Source of the DNA: Arthrobacter sp. DNA4 | Lineage (GTDB): Bacteria > Actinomycetota > Actinomycetes > Actinomycetales > Micrococcaceae | Length of the DNA stretch: 64,000 nt | Reading direction: 5' to 3' | Assembly: GCF_024362385.1 (NCBI RefSeq) | Contig: NZ_CP101466.1 | Location: forward strand, 1,302,001 to 1,366,000 | Shown here: in pieces, positions 10,036 through 18,630 of the stretch | Layout: each line of letters begins with the position of its first letter | How positions within the stretch are numbered: the first letter of the stretch is position 1 | Translations under genes and position numbers: made by a program | The notes under the pieces: model-generated | Databases searched by the model: none | Told to the model about the DNA's origin: nothing | What the model saw: the letters and a program-made list of their open reading frames with translations, nothing else

Positions 10036-10707
10036 GTGGAACACAACACGGCAGCCGCCCGGGACGAATCCCGCCAACCAACAGCACACGACCTTGAAGT
10101 ACTGAGCAGGCAGCTGGGACGACCCGTCCGCGACGTCGTGGAGATTCCGGCCCGCTGCGTCTGTGGCAACCCCCTCGTGGCAGCCACCGCGCCCCGGCTG
10201 AGCAACGGCACCCCGTTTCCCACCACCTTCTACCTGACGCACCCGGTGATCACGTCCGCGGTTTCCAGGCTTGAGGCTGCCGGGGTCATGAACAGCATGA
10301 ACGAGCAGCTGGCCGCTGACGCCGGGCTTGCCGCTGCCTACCGGGCGGCCCACGGGGAGTATCTGGCCGCCCGCGACGCCATCGGGCAGCGTTCCGGAAT
10401 CGGTCCGGTGCCGGAGATCGACGGCGTGTCCGCCGGCGGGATGCCCACCCGCGTCAAGTGCCTGCATGTCCTGGTGGGCCACTCCCTTGCTGCGGGCAGC
10501 GGCGTCAACCCCCTGGGGGACCGGGCCCTGGACATGATCACTGAGTGGTGGACTGCTGACAAGTGCTACTGCGACGGCGCCTGGGACACCACCGGCGAGG
10601 CACCATCCCGGGACCTGAGCCGCCACGGGCCCCAAGGGCTCCCGGACATTGTGGGCCGCCCCGCCCCGGTCCGGAAATCCGCCGGAACCACAGAGGCATC
10701 CGAATGA
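10036..10707 (+). CDS. DUF501 domain protein
   Basis: Conserved actinobacterial protein of unknown function. 223 residues; recognisable core 'QLGRPVRDVVEIPARCVCGN', 'GTPFPTTFYLTHP', 'GVSAGGMPTRVKCLHVLVGH' and 'DKCYCDGAW'. The conserved Cys/His pairs could bind a metal, but that is a guess. The GTG start has AGGAAGGA 12 nt upstream. Its stop overlaps the start of the phosphatase gene (ATGA), so the two are translationally coupled. Confidence 0.87.
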   Translation: MEHNTAAARDESRQPTAHDLEVLSRQLGRPVRDVVEIPARCVCGNPLVAATAPRLSNGTPFPTTFYLTHPVITSAVSRLEAAGVMNSMNEQLAADAGLAAAYRAAHGEYLAARDAIGQRSGIGPVPEIDGVSAGGMPTRVKCLHVLVGHSLAAGSGVNPLGDRALDMITEWWTADKCYCDGAWDTTGEAPSRDLSRHGPQGLPDIVGRPAPVRKSAGTTEASE

Positions 10708-11651
10708 CCCGCGTCGCCGCCATCGACTGCGGCACCAACTCCATCCGGCTCCTGATCGCCGACATTGACCGCAGTAATGGCGGCACAAAGCTCACCGACG
10801 TCGTCCGGGAGATGCGCGTGGTCCGGCTGGGCCAGGGCGTGGACGCCACCGGCGAACTGGCTCCGGAGGCACTGGAACGCACGCTTGGCGCCACGGCCGA
10901 CTACGCCCGCCTGATCAAAGAGCATGGCGCAGAGCGGATCCGGTTCGTTGCCACCTCCGCGAGCCGCGATGCACGCAACCGGGACGTCTTTGTGGACGGC
11001 GTCAGGGAGCTGCTGGGAGTGGAACCGGAGGTCATCTCCGGGGACGAGGAAGCGGCGTTGTCCTTTGCCGGGGCCAGCAGCGTGCTGCCCGTCCTCGACG
11101 GGCAGCAGGTGCTCGTGGTGGACCTCGGCGGGGGAAGCACCGAATTCGTCCTGGGCACCGCCGCCGGCGTGACCGCTGCCAAATCCGTGGACATCGGCTG
11201 CGTCCGGCTGACTGAACGGCACCTGCGCAACGATCCGCCCACTGCCGAACAGATTGCCGCCGCGGAAGCCGACGTGGACGAAGCCATGGCCCGCGCCGGA
11301 CGCGACGTCCCCCTGGAACGCGCCACCGCCGTCGTCGGTGTGGCCGGGTCCGTCACCACCGTCACCGCGCACGCGCTCCGCCTGCCGGAATACTCGCCCG
11401 ACGCCATCCACGGGGCTGCGCTGCCCATCGGGGACATCCGCGAAGCCGCCACCGACCTGCTGGAGATGACCCGGGCCGGGCGGGCTGCGCTGCCGTACAT
11501 GCATCCCGGCCGCGTGGACGTCATCGGCGCCGGGGGACTGGTGTGGCGCCGGATCCTCGAACGGATGGGGGAGCTGACCGGCGGGAAGGTCACCGCGGCC
11601 ACCGCAAGCGAGCACGACATCCTTGACGGCATCGCGCTGAGCATCGAGTAG
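10704..11651 (+). CDS. ppx: Exopolyphosphatase / guanosine pentaphosphatase family protein
   Basis: ASKHA-fold hydrolase of the Ppx/GppA family, which shortens polyphosphate or removes the gamma phosphate of pppGpp. 315 residues, the short actinobacterial form with only the two actin-like domains. ATP-binding-type motifs are 'VAAIDCGTNSIRLLIAD' at the start, 'VVDLGGGSTEFVLG' (phosphate 2 loop) and 'VVGVAGSVTTVTA'; catalytic Glu is in 'ISGDEEAALSFAG'. Which substrate it prefers cannot be told from sequence. Confidence 0.9.
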   Translation: MTRVAAIDCGTNSIRLLIADIDRSNGGTKLTDVVREMRVVRLGQGVDATGELAPEALERTLGATADYARLIKEHGAERIRFVATSASRDARNRDVFVDGVRELLGVEPEVISGDEEAALSFAGASSVLPVLDGQQVLVVDLGGGSTEFVLGTAAGVTAAKSVDIGCVRLTERHLRNDPPTAEQIAAAEADVDEAMARAGRDVPLERATAVVGVAGSVTTVTAHALRLPEYSPDAIHGAALPIGDIREAATDLLEMTRAGRAALPYMHPGRVDVIGAGGLVWRRILERMGELTGGKVTAATASEHDILDGIALSIE

Positions 11652-11654
11652 CCC

Positions 11655-13037
11655 ATGCATCCCACCCCAGCTTCAAGCCCGCTTGTGTCCCGTGCCGCGG
11701 CCGCCGCGGTGGCCCTCCTGCTGGCCGCGTGCTGCCTGTTCGCCGGCCTGTTCACGGCCCCCGCCGCACACGCCGACGAGTGGCGCGATAAGGAGTACTG
11801 GCTCGCGGATTCGGGCATTACCAAGGCCTGGGAAGTGTCAAAGGGCGCCGGCGTGAAGGTGGCCGTCATCGACAGCGGCATCGATGCCCAGCACCCGGAC
11901 CTCAAAGGCGCGGTTGTCGGCGGTTACGATGCCTCCGGCTCAGGCCAGCCGGACGGCCAGAAAAGCGTCGGCTCCAAGCCTGAACACGGCACCCTGGTAG
12001 CCACCATGCTCGCAGGCCGCGGACACCAGCCCGCCAGCGCGAGCCCCAGCCCCAGCCCCGGGCCGGCTGTTCCGCCGGACGGCATCATCGGCGTCGCGCC
12101 CGAAGCGCAGCTCCTCTCCGTCTCCACCTGGCTGGGCTCGGCCAACCCCTCGGGCAAAAGCGACCAGGACCAGATTCCCGAGGCGGTCCGCTGGGCGGTG
12201 GACAACGGCGCCAAGGTCATCAACATCTCGCTCGGCAGCACCACGCCGCAGTGGCCGCAAAGCTGGGACGCCGCCTTCCTGTACGCGGAACAGAAGGACG
12301 TGGTCATCGTAGCCGCCGCCGGAAACCGGGTGGGAGGCAATACCCAGGTGGGCGCCCCTGCCACCATTCCCGGCGTGCTCACCGTCGCCGGCCTGGACCG
12401 CAAGAACGTGGCCAGCGTGGACGCCTCCTCGCAGGGCATCAGCATTGGAGTGGCTGCGCCGGCCGAGAACCTCCTGGGCGGCCTTCCGGGCGGAGGCTAT
12501 GCGGAATGGGCCGGAACCTCCGGGTCCACGCCCATCGTGGCAGGCGTTGCTGCCCTGATCCGGTCCAGGTGGCCGGACATGAGCGCCGAACAGGTGATCA
12601 ACAGGATCGTCTCCACGGCGAAGGACGCCGGCGCCCCGGGGAAGGATCCACTGTACGGCTTCGGCATCCTCAACGCCGAGGCAGCGCTCAAGGCTGACGT
12701 CCCGGAGGTTTCAGTCAATCCGCTGGGCACCATCGCCGAGTGGATCCGCGTGCACAGGCGGGGCAACGCCGCCCCGGCAACCCCGCTGCCCACCGCAACC
12801 TCAGCGCCCAGCGCGGCACCCACGCTGCCCGAAGCCACCGTTCCCGCCGCGAAGGCGCCGTCCCAGCGCGACAGTGCCATCGGCGCCGCCGTCGTGATCG
12901 GTTTTGCCGCCCTGTTCGTGGCCATCATCGCCGCCGCCGGCATCCAGCTCCGACGGGCGGCTCGCAACCCTTCCCTTGCCGTGGAAGAACCGGACACGGG
13001 CGTGGTGGAAAGGGTCAAATCGCGGCCTGATTCCTAG
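11655..13037 (+). CDS. Membrane-anchored subtilisin-like serine protease (mycosin-like, S8)
   Basis: Exported serine protease of the S8 family. An N-terminal signal sequence ('AAAAAVALLLAACCLFAGLF') ends near AHA-D. The catalytic triad is visible: Asp73 in 'VAVIDSGID', His111 in 'EHGTLVA' and Ser289 in 'GTSGSTPIVAG'; Asn224 in 'AAAGN' forms the oxyanion hole. A Pro/Ala/Thr-rich linker leads to a C-terminal helix ('AAVVIGFAALFVAIIAAAGI') and a short tail, the layout of type VII secretion mycosins. No ESX genes are nearby, so a stand-alone envelope protease is equally likely. It starts 3 nt after ppx. Confidence 0.87.
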   Translation: MHPTPASSPLVSRAAAAAVALLLAACCLFAGLFTAPAAHADEWRDKEYWLADSGITKAWEVSKGAGVKVAVIDSGIDAQHPDLKGAVVGGYDASGSGQPDGQKSVGSKPEHGTLVATMLAGRGHQPASASPSPSPGPAVPPDGIIGVAPEAQLLSVSTWLGSANPSGKSDQDQIPEAVRWAVDNGAKVINISLGSTTPQWPQSWDAAFLYAEQKDVVIVAAAGNRVGGNTQVGAPATIPGVLTVAGLDRKNVASVDASSQGISIGVAAPAENLLGGLPGGGYAEWAGTSGSTPIVAGVAALIRSRWPDMSAEQVINRIVSTAKDAGAPGKDPLYGFGILNAEAALKADVPEVSVNPLGTIAEWIRVHRRGNAAPATPLPTATSAPSAAPTLPEATVPAAKAPSQRDSAIGAAVVIGFAALFVAIIAAAGIQLRRAARNPSLAVEEPDTGVVERVKSRPDS

Positions 13038-13084
13038 GTTACGGGGGCCTCCGCACGGCTAGTGAAGATTTTCACAAACTCCTG

Positions 13085-13090
13085 TATCCT
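13085..13090 (+). promoter_or_regulatory. -10 element (TATCCT) of ndh, predicted leaderless
   Basis: TATCCT lies exactly 6 nt before the ATG of ndh and no Shine-Dalgarno is present. Confidence 0.6.
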
Positions 13091-13096
13091 TGAACA

Positions 13097-14560
13097 ATGG
13101 CAACCACCCCACAGCTCCAGGACCGTCCCAGGGTACTCGTCGTCGGCGGCGGGTACGTCGGCCTGTACGTAGCACTGAAACTGCAGAAGAAGATCGCGAA
13201 TGCCGGTGGCATCGTCACCGTCGTTGATCCCCTGCCCTACATGACTTACCAGCCCTTCCTCCCCGAGGTGGCAGGTGGCAACATCGAAGCCCGCCACGCA
13301 GTGGTCTCCCACCGCCAGCACCTCAAGCAGACGGAACTCATCCAGGGCCGCGTCACGTCGATCGACCACGTCAACCGGACGGCCGTGGTGGCTCCTGCCG
13401 ACGGCGGCGAGAACTTCGAGGTTCCCTACTTCGACGTCGTGCTCGCAGCCGGCGCCATCACCCGCACCTTCCCCATCAAGGGCCTGGCGGACAAGGGCAT
13501 CGGCCTGAAGACCATCGAGGAAGCCGTTGCCCTGCGCAACAAGCTGCTGGAGCGCATCGAGGTTGCCTCCACCATGGCGGACCCTGCAGCCCGCGCCAGG
13601 GCCCTCACCTTCGTGGTGGTCGGCGGCGGCTTCGCCGGCATCGAGTGCATCACCGAGATGGAAGACCTCGCCCGTGCCGCCGTGCGCAACAACCCCCGCA
13701 TCAAGCAGGAGGAAGTCCGCTTCGTCCTGGTCGAAGCCATGGGCCGCATCATGCCCGAGGTCACTGCAAAGCAGGCTGACTGGGTGGTTGAGCACCTGCG
13801 CAGCCGCGGTATCGAGGTCCTGCTGAACACCTCGCTGGACAGCGCCGAAGGCACCCTGAAGCTCATCAACCTCCCGGACAAGACCCCCGCCCAGGAGTTC
13901 GAGGCAGACACCCTGGTGTGGACGGCCGGCGTGCAGGCGAACCCGATGGTCCGCTCCACCGATTTCCCGCTCGAACCCCGTGGCCGCGTCCGCGTCCTGC
14001 CGGACCTGCGCATCGCAGGCGACGAAGGCATTGTGGAGAACGCCTGGGCCGCCGGCGACATCGCCGCTGTCCCGGACCTCACCGGCAAGGGCCTCCCGGA
14101 CGGCACCTGCGTCCCCAACGCCCAGCACGCCCTGCGCCAGGCCAAGCGCCTCGCCAAGAACCTGTGGGCTTCCCGTTGGGACAAGCCGCTGGCCGACTAC
14201 AAGCACAAGAACCTTGGTGCCGTAGCAGGCTTCGGCGAATGGAAGGGCGTCGCCAACATCAACCTCCTGGGCCGCATCGGCCTCAAGGGTGGACTCGCAT
14301 GGCTGGCCCACCGTGGCTACCACGGCATGGCCATGCCCACGGTGGAGCGCAAGTTCCGCGTCATCCTGAACTGGATCATCGGCTTCTTCGCCGGACGCGA
14401 CACCACGCAGCTGATGGACCTGGACAACCCCCGCGGTGCCTTCGTCTCGGCAGCCACCCCGGCACCGAAGCCTGCCGCTGCGCCCGCAGCGGTTCCGGCC
14501 GCCGGCTCCAGCGCTGCCGCCGCCGCTCCCAAGGAAACGGTAGCGGCAAACGCCAAGTAG
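13097..14560 (+). CDS. ndh: Type II NADH dehydrogenase (NADH:quinone oxidoreductase)
   Basis: Single-subunit flavoenzyme at the inner face of the membrane that passes electrons from NADH to menaquinone without pumping protons. 487 residues. Two dinucleotide folds: 'VLVVGGGYVGLYVALKL' (FAD) near residue 15 and 'FVVVGGGFAGIE' (NADH) near 175. 'AWAAGDIAAVPD' is the second FAD motif, followed by 'NAQHALRQAKRLAKNL'. The last 30 residues are Ala/Pro-rich and dispensable-looking. A membrane-binding amphipathic segment sits in 'VILNWIIGFFAGRDT'. Confidence 0.95.
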   Translation: MATTPQLQDRPRVLVVGGGYVGLYVALKLQKKIANAGGIVTVVDPLPYMTYQPFLPEVAGGNIEARHAVVSHRQHLKQTELIQGRVTSIDHVNRTAVVAPADGGENFEVPYFDVVLAAGAITRTFPIKGLADKGIGLKTIEEAVALRNKLLERIEVASTMADPAARARALTFVVVGGGFAGIECITEMEDLARAAVRNNPRIKQEEVRFVLVEAMGRIMPEVTAKQADWVVEHLRSRGIEVLLNTSLDSAEGTLKLINLPDKTPAQEFEADTLVWTAGVQANPMVRSTDFPLEPRGRVRVLPDLRIAGDEGIVENAWAAGDIAAVPDLTGKGLPDGTCVPNAQHALRQAKRLAKNLWASRWDKPLADYKHKNLGAVAGFGEWKGVANINLLGRIGLKGGLAWLAHRGYHGMAMPTVERKFRVILNWIIGFFAGRDTTQLMDLDNPRGAFVSAATPAPKPAAAPAAVPAAGSSAAAAAPKETVAANAK

Positions 14561-14590
14561 CGCGCCTGTTCCACCACGCTTCACAGCGCA

Positions 14591-14628
14591 CGACGGCGGC
14601 TGTCCCCTTTGCGGGGCGGCCGCCGTCG
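14591..14628 (+). terminator. Hairpin terminator after ndh
   Basis: 10-bp outer stem (14591-14600 with 14619-14628) enclosing a smaller GTCCCC/GGGGC hairpin; no long T run follows. Confidence 0.6.
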
Positions 14629-14672
14629 GCGTTTCCAGCCAACGCGTCCCGGGCAGGTACCATTGACCCGGC

Positions 14673-14746
14673 GCCCCAGTAGCCCAATTGGCAGAGGCAG
14701 CGGACTTAAAATCCGCGTGTTGTGGGTTCGAGTCCCACCTGGGGTA
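14673..14746 (+). tRNA. tRNA-Leu (anticodon TAA) with a short variable arm
   Basis: A 74-nt cloverleaf without encoded CCA. Acceptor arms are GCCCCAG and CTGGGGT, the anticodon stem is GCGGA/TCCGC, the loop CTTAAAA gives anticodon TAA (14707-14709), and the T arm is GTGGG-TTCGAGT-CCCAC. The D-loop GG-CAGA and discriminator A73 are leucine-like. The variable region is only five bases, unlike the long class II arm usual for tRNA-Leu. It would read UUA, a rare codon at this GC content. A strong terminator follows. Confidence 0.85.
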
Positions 14747-14783
14747 CATCCTGTCCCTTCCGGCGCCGCCAGGGTTTGGACAC

Positions 14784-14816
14784 CAGGAAGCCGCCTGCAC
14801 AGCAGGCGGCTTCCTG
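14784..14816 (+). terminator. Hairpin terminator after the tRNA
   Basis: Perfect 15-bp stem (14784-14798 with 14802-14816) with a 3-nt loop, followed by CGTTTAATT. Confidence 0.85.
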
Positions 14817-14890
14817 CGTTTAATTCCGCATAGGCAACGACTGTTATAAGGCTGTGACCTCAGTCACTTAGTTTCGCTGCTGTCTATGCA

Positions 14891-14905
14891 TTAGCTTGAA
14901 GCTAA
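14891..14905 (+). promoter_or_regulatory. Palindrome TTAGCTT-G-AAGCTAA upstream of livJ, candidate operator
   Basis: Seven-base arms around one central base, in the 177-nt gap before the transporter operon. A second, weaker one (GTGAC-CTCA-GTCAC, 14854-14867) sits just upstream, beside TATAAG (14845-14850), a possible -10. Confidence 0.4.
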
Positions 14906-14993
14906 ATCAGGAATACCTGGTCCCATTCCGGGCGCCGAAGCGCCCCATTGATCCGCACGCGCATCGCATGGCCCTGTTTCGGAAGGCAGACAA

Positions 14994-16226
14994 ATGTACC
15001 GAAAGAAAGTCCTCACCTCGTTGGCAGCAGCAGCCACATTCAGCATGCTGCTGTCGGCCTGTGCCAACCAGGCGGGCCCCGGCACCACCGAAAGCTCGGG
15101 TTCGTCCAGCAAGGTGAACATCCCCGCCATTTCGAAAGTCGACGTCCCTGCCGGTGCGGTAAAGCCCGCCGGTGACGGCAAGGCGACCTGCCCCGCGACC
15201 ACCACGCTCGCCTACGCAGGCGCGCAGACCGGCCCCAACGCCCAGCTCGGTGTCAACATCTTCAACGGCATCCAGCTGGCCATTGACCAGCACAACAAGT
15301 CCAACCCGGGCTGCCAGGTCCAGTTCAAGAAGTTCGACACTGAAGGCGACCCCAACAAGGCCACCGGCCCCGTCACCCAGCTGGTGAGCGAGTCGGACAT
15401 TGTTGGTGTGATCGGCCTGCCGTTCTCCGGCGAGTCCAAGGCCACGGGCAACATCTTCGAGCAGAAGGGCCTGGTCCACATCACCCCGTCGGCCACCAAC
15501 CCCACACTGACCGAAAACGGCTGGACCACCTTCTTCCGCGGCCTCGGCAATGACGCCGTCCAGGGCCCCGCAGCCGCCAAGTTCCTCACCGGCAAGCTCG
15601 GCGCCAAGAAGGTGTACCTGGTCCAGGACGACTCCGACTACGGCATTGGCCTGGGAACCTCCACCTCCGCGGGCCTGGGCAGCGCCCTGGCCGGAACGGA
15701 GAAGGTGACCACAGGGCAGAAGGACTTCTCCGCCGTGATCTCCAAGATCATGAACGCCAAGGCCGACGCCGTGTTCTACGCCGGCTACTACGCCGAAGGC
15801 GCACCGTTCGACCAGCAGCTGGTTGGCAAGGGATTCGCCGGAACGTTCGTAGCGCCTGACGGTGTGAAGGACGACCAGTTCATCAAGCAGGCAGGCGACG
15901 CTTCCAACAACGCCTACTTCACCTGCCCCTGCCTCCCGGGCGAGCTCATCCCCGACTTCGCCTCGGCCTACAAGGACGTTTCCAAGGGAGCGGAACCCGG
16001 TACGTACTCCATCGAGGGCTACGACGCCGCAACCGTCCTCCTCTCCGGCATTGACGCAGGCAAGCAGAGCCGTGCGGACCTGCTGGCCTGGGTCAAGGCC
16101 TACGACAAGGACGGCCTGAGCAAGCACTACAAGTGGGATGCCAAGGGCGAGCTCCAGGCCCCGACCGTCTACGGCTACAAGGTGGAAAACGGAAAGATCG
16201 TTCCCATCGGCCCCATCGGGGAGTAG
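14994..16226 (+). CDS. livJ: Branched-chain amino acid ABC transporter substrate-binding lipoprotein
   Basis: Extracellular solute receptor of a LIV-type importer. 410 residues. The signal peptide ends in the lipobox L-L-S-A-C, so Cys23 would be lipidated and anchor the protein on the outer face of the membrane. The mature part is a type I periplasmic-binding fold ('TTLAYAGAQTGPNAQLGVNI', 'VGVIGLPFSGESKATG', 'VYLVQDDSDYG'). GGAAGG precedes the ATG by 8 nt. A strong hairpin separates it from the permease genes, which would raise the level of receptor over the membrane parts. Substrate is assumed from the family. Confidence 0.92.
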   Translation: MYRKKVLTSLAAAATFSMLLSACANQAGPGTTESSGSSSKVNIPAISKVDVPAGAVKPAGDGKATCPATTTLAYAGAQTGPNAQLGVNIFNGIQLAIDQHNKSNPGCQVQFKKFDTEGDPNKATGPVTQLVSESDIVGVIGLPFSGESKATGNIFEQKGLVHITPSATNPTLTENGWTTFFRGLGNDAVQGPAAAKFLTGKLGAKKVYLVQDDSDYGIGLGTSTSAGLGSALAGTEKVTTGQKDFSAVISKIMNAKADAVFYAGYYAEGAPFDQQLVGKGFAGTFVAPDGVKDDQFIKQAGDASNNAYFTCPCLPGELIPDFASAYKDVSKGAEPGTYSIEGYDAATVLLSGIDAGKQSRADLLAWVKAYDKDGLSKHYKWDAKGELQAPTVYGYKVENGKIVPIGPIGE

Positions 16227-16241
16227 CAACCAGCATGAACC

Positions 16242-16277
16242 GGCTGTGGGGGCCAGCATCAGCAGGCCCCCACAGCC
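16242..16277 (+). terminator. Terminator or attenuator hairpin between livJ and livH
   Basis: Perfect 13-bp stem (16242-16254 with 16265-16277), 10-nt loop, then TTTTCTT. It lies inside the transporter operon, so partial read-through is expected. Confidence 0.8.
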
Positions 16278-16378
16278 TTTTCTTGGCTTGGCAGCAGCCC
16301 AGGACCAAGCAACGTCAATAGACACAAGTCCCACGGCCGGGCCCACAAGGCCGCGTGCAACTGGATCAGGATGTTCCC

Positions 16379-17386
16379 ATGCTTCCCTCTCTTGTCCCAC
16401 TACTCCCGATGGAAAACGACTGGATCACCTTCGACATACCGTCGCTGGCCCAGAACTTCTGGAGTGCCACGTTTGACGGCCTCACGTTCGGGGCCATTTA
16501 TGCGCTCGTAGCGTTGGGCTACACCCTGGTTTACGGCGTCCTGAACCTCATCAACTTCGCCCACTCGGAAGTGTTCATCGTTGGCTGCTACGCCGTCTTC
16601 TTCACCCTCAGCAGCCTTGGCTTCGGCCCTTCAGCTCCCCGGCTCGACATCTGGGCCATCATCCTGAACCTGTTGCTGGCGCTGGTCCTGGCCATGGTGG
16701 CGTCAGCCGTGACAGCCTTCCTGCTGGAGCGGATCGCCTACAAACCCCTGCGGCAACGGAACGCGCCCCGCCTGGTCTTCCTGATCACGGCCATTGGCGC
16801 TTCCTTCACCATCCAGTACCTCATTTACCTGTGGCGTGGCCCCAGCCCCGAACTGGCCCTGACCATGTTCCGGCCCACCCCCATTTTCGACGTCTTCGGT
16901 ACCATCATCGATTCGCAGCAGCTGGTGATCATCATCGCCGCCGTGATCATGATGGTGGGCATCGACAGGTTCATCAGCAAGTCGCGCACGGGCCGCGGCA
17001 TCCGGGCGGTCGCCCAGGACCCCGACACCGCCACGTTGATGGGCGTCAACAAAGAGCGCATCATTATTACCACCTTCGTCATCGGAGGACTGCTCGCAGG
17101 AGCCGCCGCCTTGTTCTACGTCATGAAAATCCCGTCCGGTGTCCAGTACAGCGGTGGTTTCGTCCTGGGCATCAAGGCGTTCGCTGCCGCGGTGCTTGGC
17201 GGCATCGGCAACGTGCGCGGTGCACTGCTGGGCGGACTGCTCCTTGGCCTGATCGGCAACTACGGCCAGATCCTGCTGGGCAACTCGCAGTGGACCGACG
17301 TCGTGGCGTTCGTGGTGCTGGTGCTCGTGCTGCTGCTGCGGCCCGAGGGCATCCTGGGAACCTCCCTTGGAAGGAGCAAAGCATGA
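16379..17386 (+). CDS. livH: Branched-chain amino acid ABC transporter permease LivH
   Basis: First membrane subunit of the LIV-type importer, 335 residues with about eight hydrophobic helices. Typical LivH blocks are 'GLTFGAIYALVALGYTLVYG', 'LNLINFAHSEVFIVG' and the EAA-like loop 'RGIRAVAQDPDTATLMGVN'. The ATG is preferred over an in-frame GTG 24 nt upstream because ATCAGG lies 8 nt before it. Its stop overlaps the livM start (ATGA). Confidence 0.93.
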   Translation: MLPSLVPLLPMENDWITFDIPSLAQNFWSATFDGLTFGAIYALVALGYTLVYGVLNLINFAHSEVFIVGCYAVFFTLSSLGFGPSAPRLDIWAIILNLLLALVLAMVASAVTAFLLERIAYKPLRQRNAPRLVFLITAIGASFTIQYLIYLWRGPSPELALTMFRPTPIFDVFGTIIDSQQLVIIIAAVIMMVGIDRFISKSRTGRGIRAVAQDPDTATLMGVNKERIIITTFVIGGLLAGAAALFYVMKIPSGVQYSGGFVLGIKAFAAAVLGGIGNVRGALLGGLLLGLIGNYGQILLGNSQWTDVVAFVVLVLVLLLRPEGILGTSLGRSKA

Positions 17387-18630
17387 GTATGACGGACGGC
17401 CCCACGCCGCTGCAGACAGCCGCGGCCGAGCAGGCAGCAGAGGAACGCGAAGCATCGTCAAAAGCGCCGGGCAGGAGCACACTCCGGCAGCAGGGCAAAC
17501 GCAAGCCCGGCTACTTCTCCGACCGCTGGCACGCCCTGTCCCGCCAACAGCAGTGGGCCTTCCTGGTCATCGTGGTCGTCCTGGCCTACCTGCTGCCGCT
17601 GCTCAACCCGCCGATCATCACCACTGAACCCGGCAACAACTTCGCCCTGGCCTGTTTCGACATGGCACGCTTTGCGCTGATCGCCGTTGGCCTCAACATC
17701 GTGGTGGGGTACGCCGGCCTCCTGGACCTTGGCTACGTCGCCTTCTTCGCGGTGGGTTCGTACGTTGCCGCCATGCTGACCAGCCCGGATTCGCCCTACC
17801 TGCACATCCCTTACCTGTGGACGCTTCCGGTGGCCATGGCAGTCACCATGTTCTTCGGCGTCATGCTGGGCGTGCCCACACTCCGGCTCAGGGGCGACTA
17901 TCTCGCCATCGTGACGCTCGGCTTCGGCGAGATCATCCGCATCCTGGCCACCATCATTCCTGCCATGAAAGGCCAGGTGGGTTTCCAGAACGTCGGCCAC
18001 CCGCCGGGTGACGGGGCTGACGGAACGCCGATCTTCTCCAACTCAAACGGTGTGCCCTGGTACTGGCTGACCTTGACCATCATCATCATCGTCACCCTCC
18101 TGGTGGGCAACCTGGAACGCAGCCGGGTAGGCCGCGCCTGGATTGCCATCCGCGAGGATGAGGACGCCGCGGAAATCATGGGTGTTCCCACCTTCAAGTA
18201 CAAGGTGTGGGCCTTCGCGATCGGTGCTGCCGTCGGCGGCCTTTCCGGAGCACTCTTCGCCGGGCAGGTGGGGTTCGTCAACAACCAGAAGTTCGACGTC
18301 ACAACATCCATCCTGTTCCTCGCCGCAGTGGTGCTGGGCGGGGCCGGCAACAAGGTGGGCGCCATCCTGGGTGGAGCCCTGGTCAGCTACATCCCGTTGA
18401 GGTTCACGGCCATTGCCGAATACAAGTACCTGATCTTCGGGATTGCGCTGGTGCTGATCATGATCTTCCGTTCCCAGGGACTTCTGCCCGCACGGCAGCG
18501 GCTGCTGGCGTATGGCAGGACGGCACTTAATAAGGTCACCAGCCGCGACGGCACGGAGCCGAAAGACCCGAACAATCCACCAGCCGGCCCCGGGACGCAT
18601 GCGGCCGGACAGAGAGGAGCGGAGGCATGA
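17383..18630 (+). CDS. livM: Branched-chain amino acid ABC transporter permease LivM
   Basis: Second membrane subunit, 415 residues. A polar N-terminus of about 55 residues precedes the helices. Diagnostic blocks: 'ALIAVGLNIVVGYAGLLDLG', 'GVPTLRLRGDYLAIVTLGFG' and the cytoplasmic loop 'GRAWIAIREDEDAAEIMGV', where the ATPase docks. Overlaps livH and livG by four bases on either side, so the four genes livHMGF are one translational unit. Confidence 0.94.
   Translation: MSMTDGPTPLQTAAAEQAAEEREASSKAPGRSTLRQQGKRKPGYFSDRWHALSRQQQWAFLVIVVVLAYLLPLLNPPIITTEPGNNFALACFDMARFALIAVGLNIVVGYAGLLDLGYVAFFAVGSYVAAMLTSPDSPYLHIPYLWTLPVAMAVTMFFGVMLGVPTLRLRGDYLAIVTLGFGEIIRILATIIPAMKGQVGFQNVGHPPGDGADGTPIFSNSNGVPWYWLTLTIIIIVTLLVGNLERSRVGRAWIAIREDEDAAEIMGVPTFKYKVWAFAIGAAVGGLSGALFAGQVGFVNNQKFDVTTSILFLAAVVLGGAGNKVGAILGGALVSYIPLRFTAIAEYKYLIFGIALVLIMIFRSQGLLPARQRLLAYGRTALNKVTSRDGTEPKDPNNPPAGPGTHAAGQRGAEA

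Noticed and set aside
9202..10788. 528-codon open frame on the minus strand
   Set aside because: Antisense to the DivIC-type and DUF501 genes; reads through the eno terminator and has Cys/Gly-rich antisense composition.
13034..14800. 588-codon open frame on the minus strand
   Set aside because: Antisense to ndh and passes through the tRNA gene.
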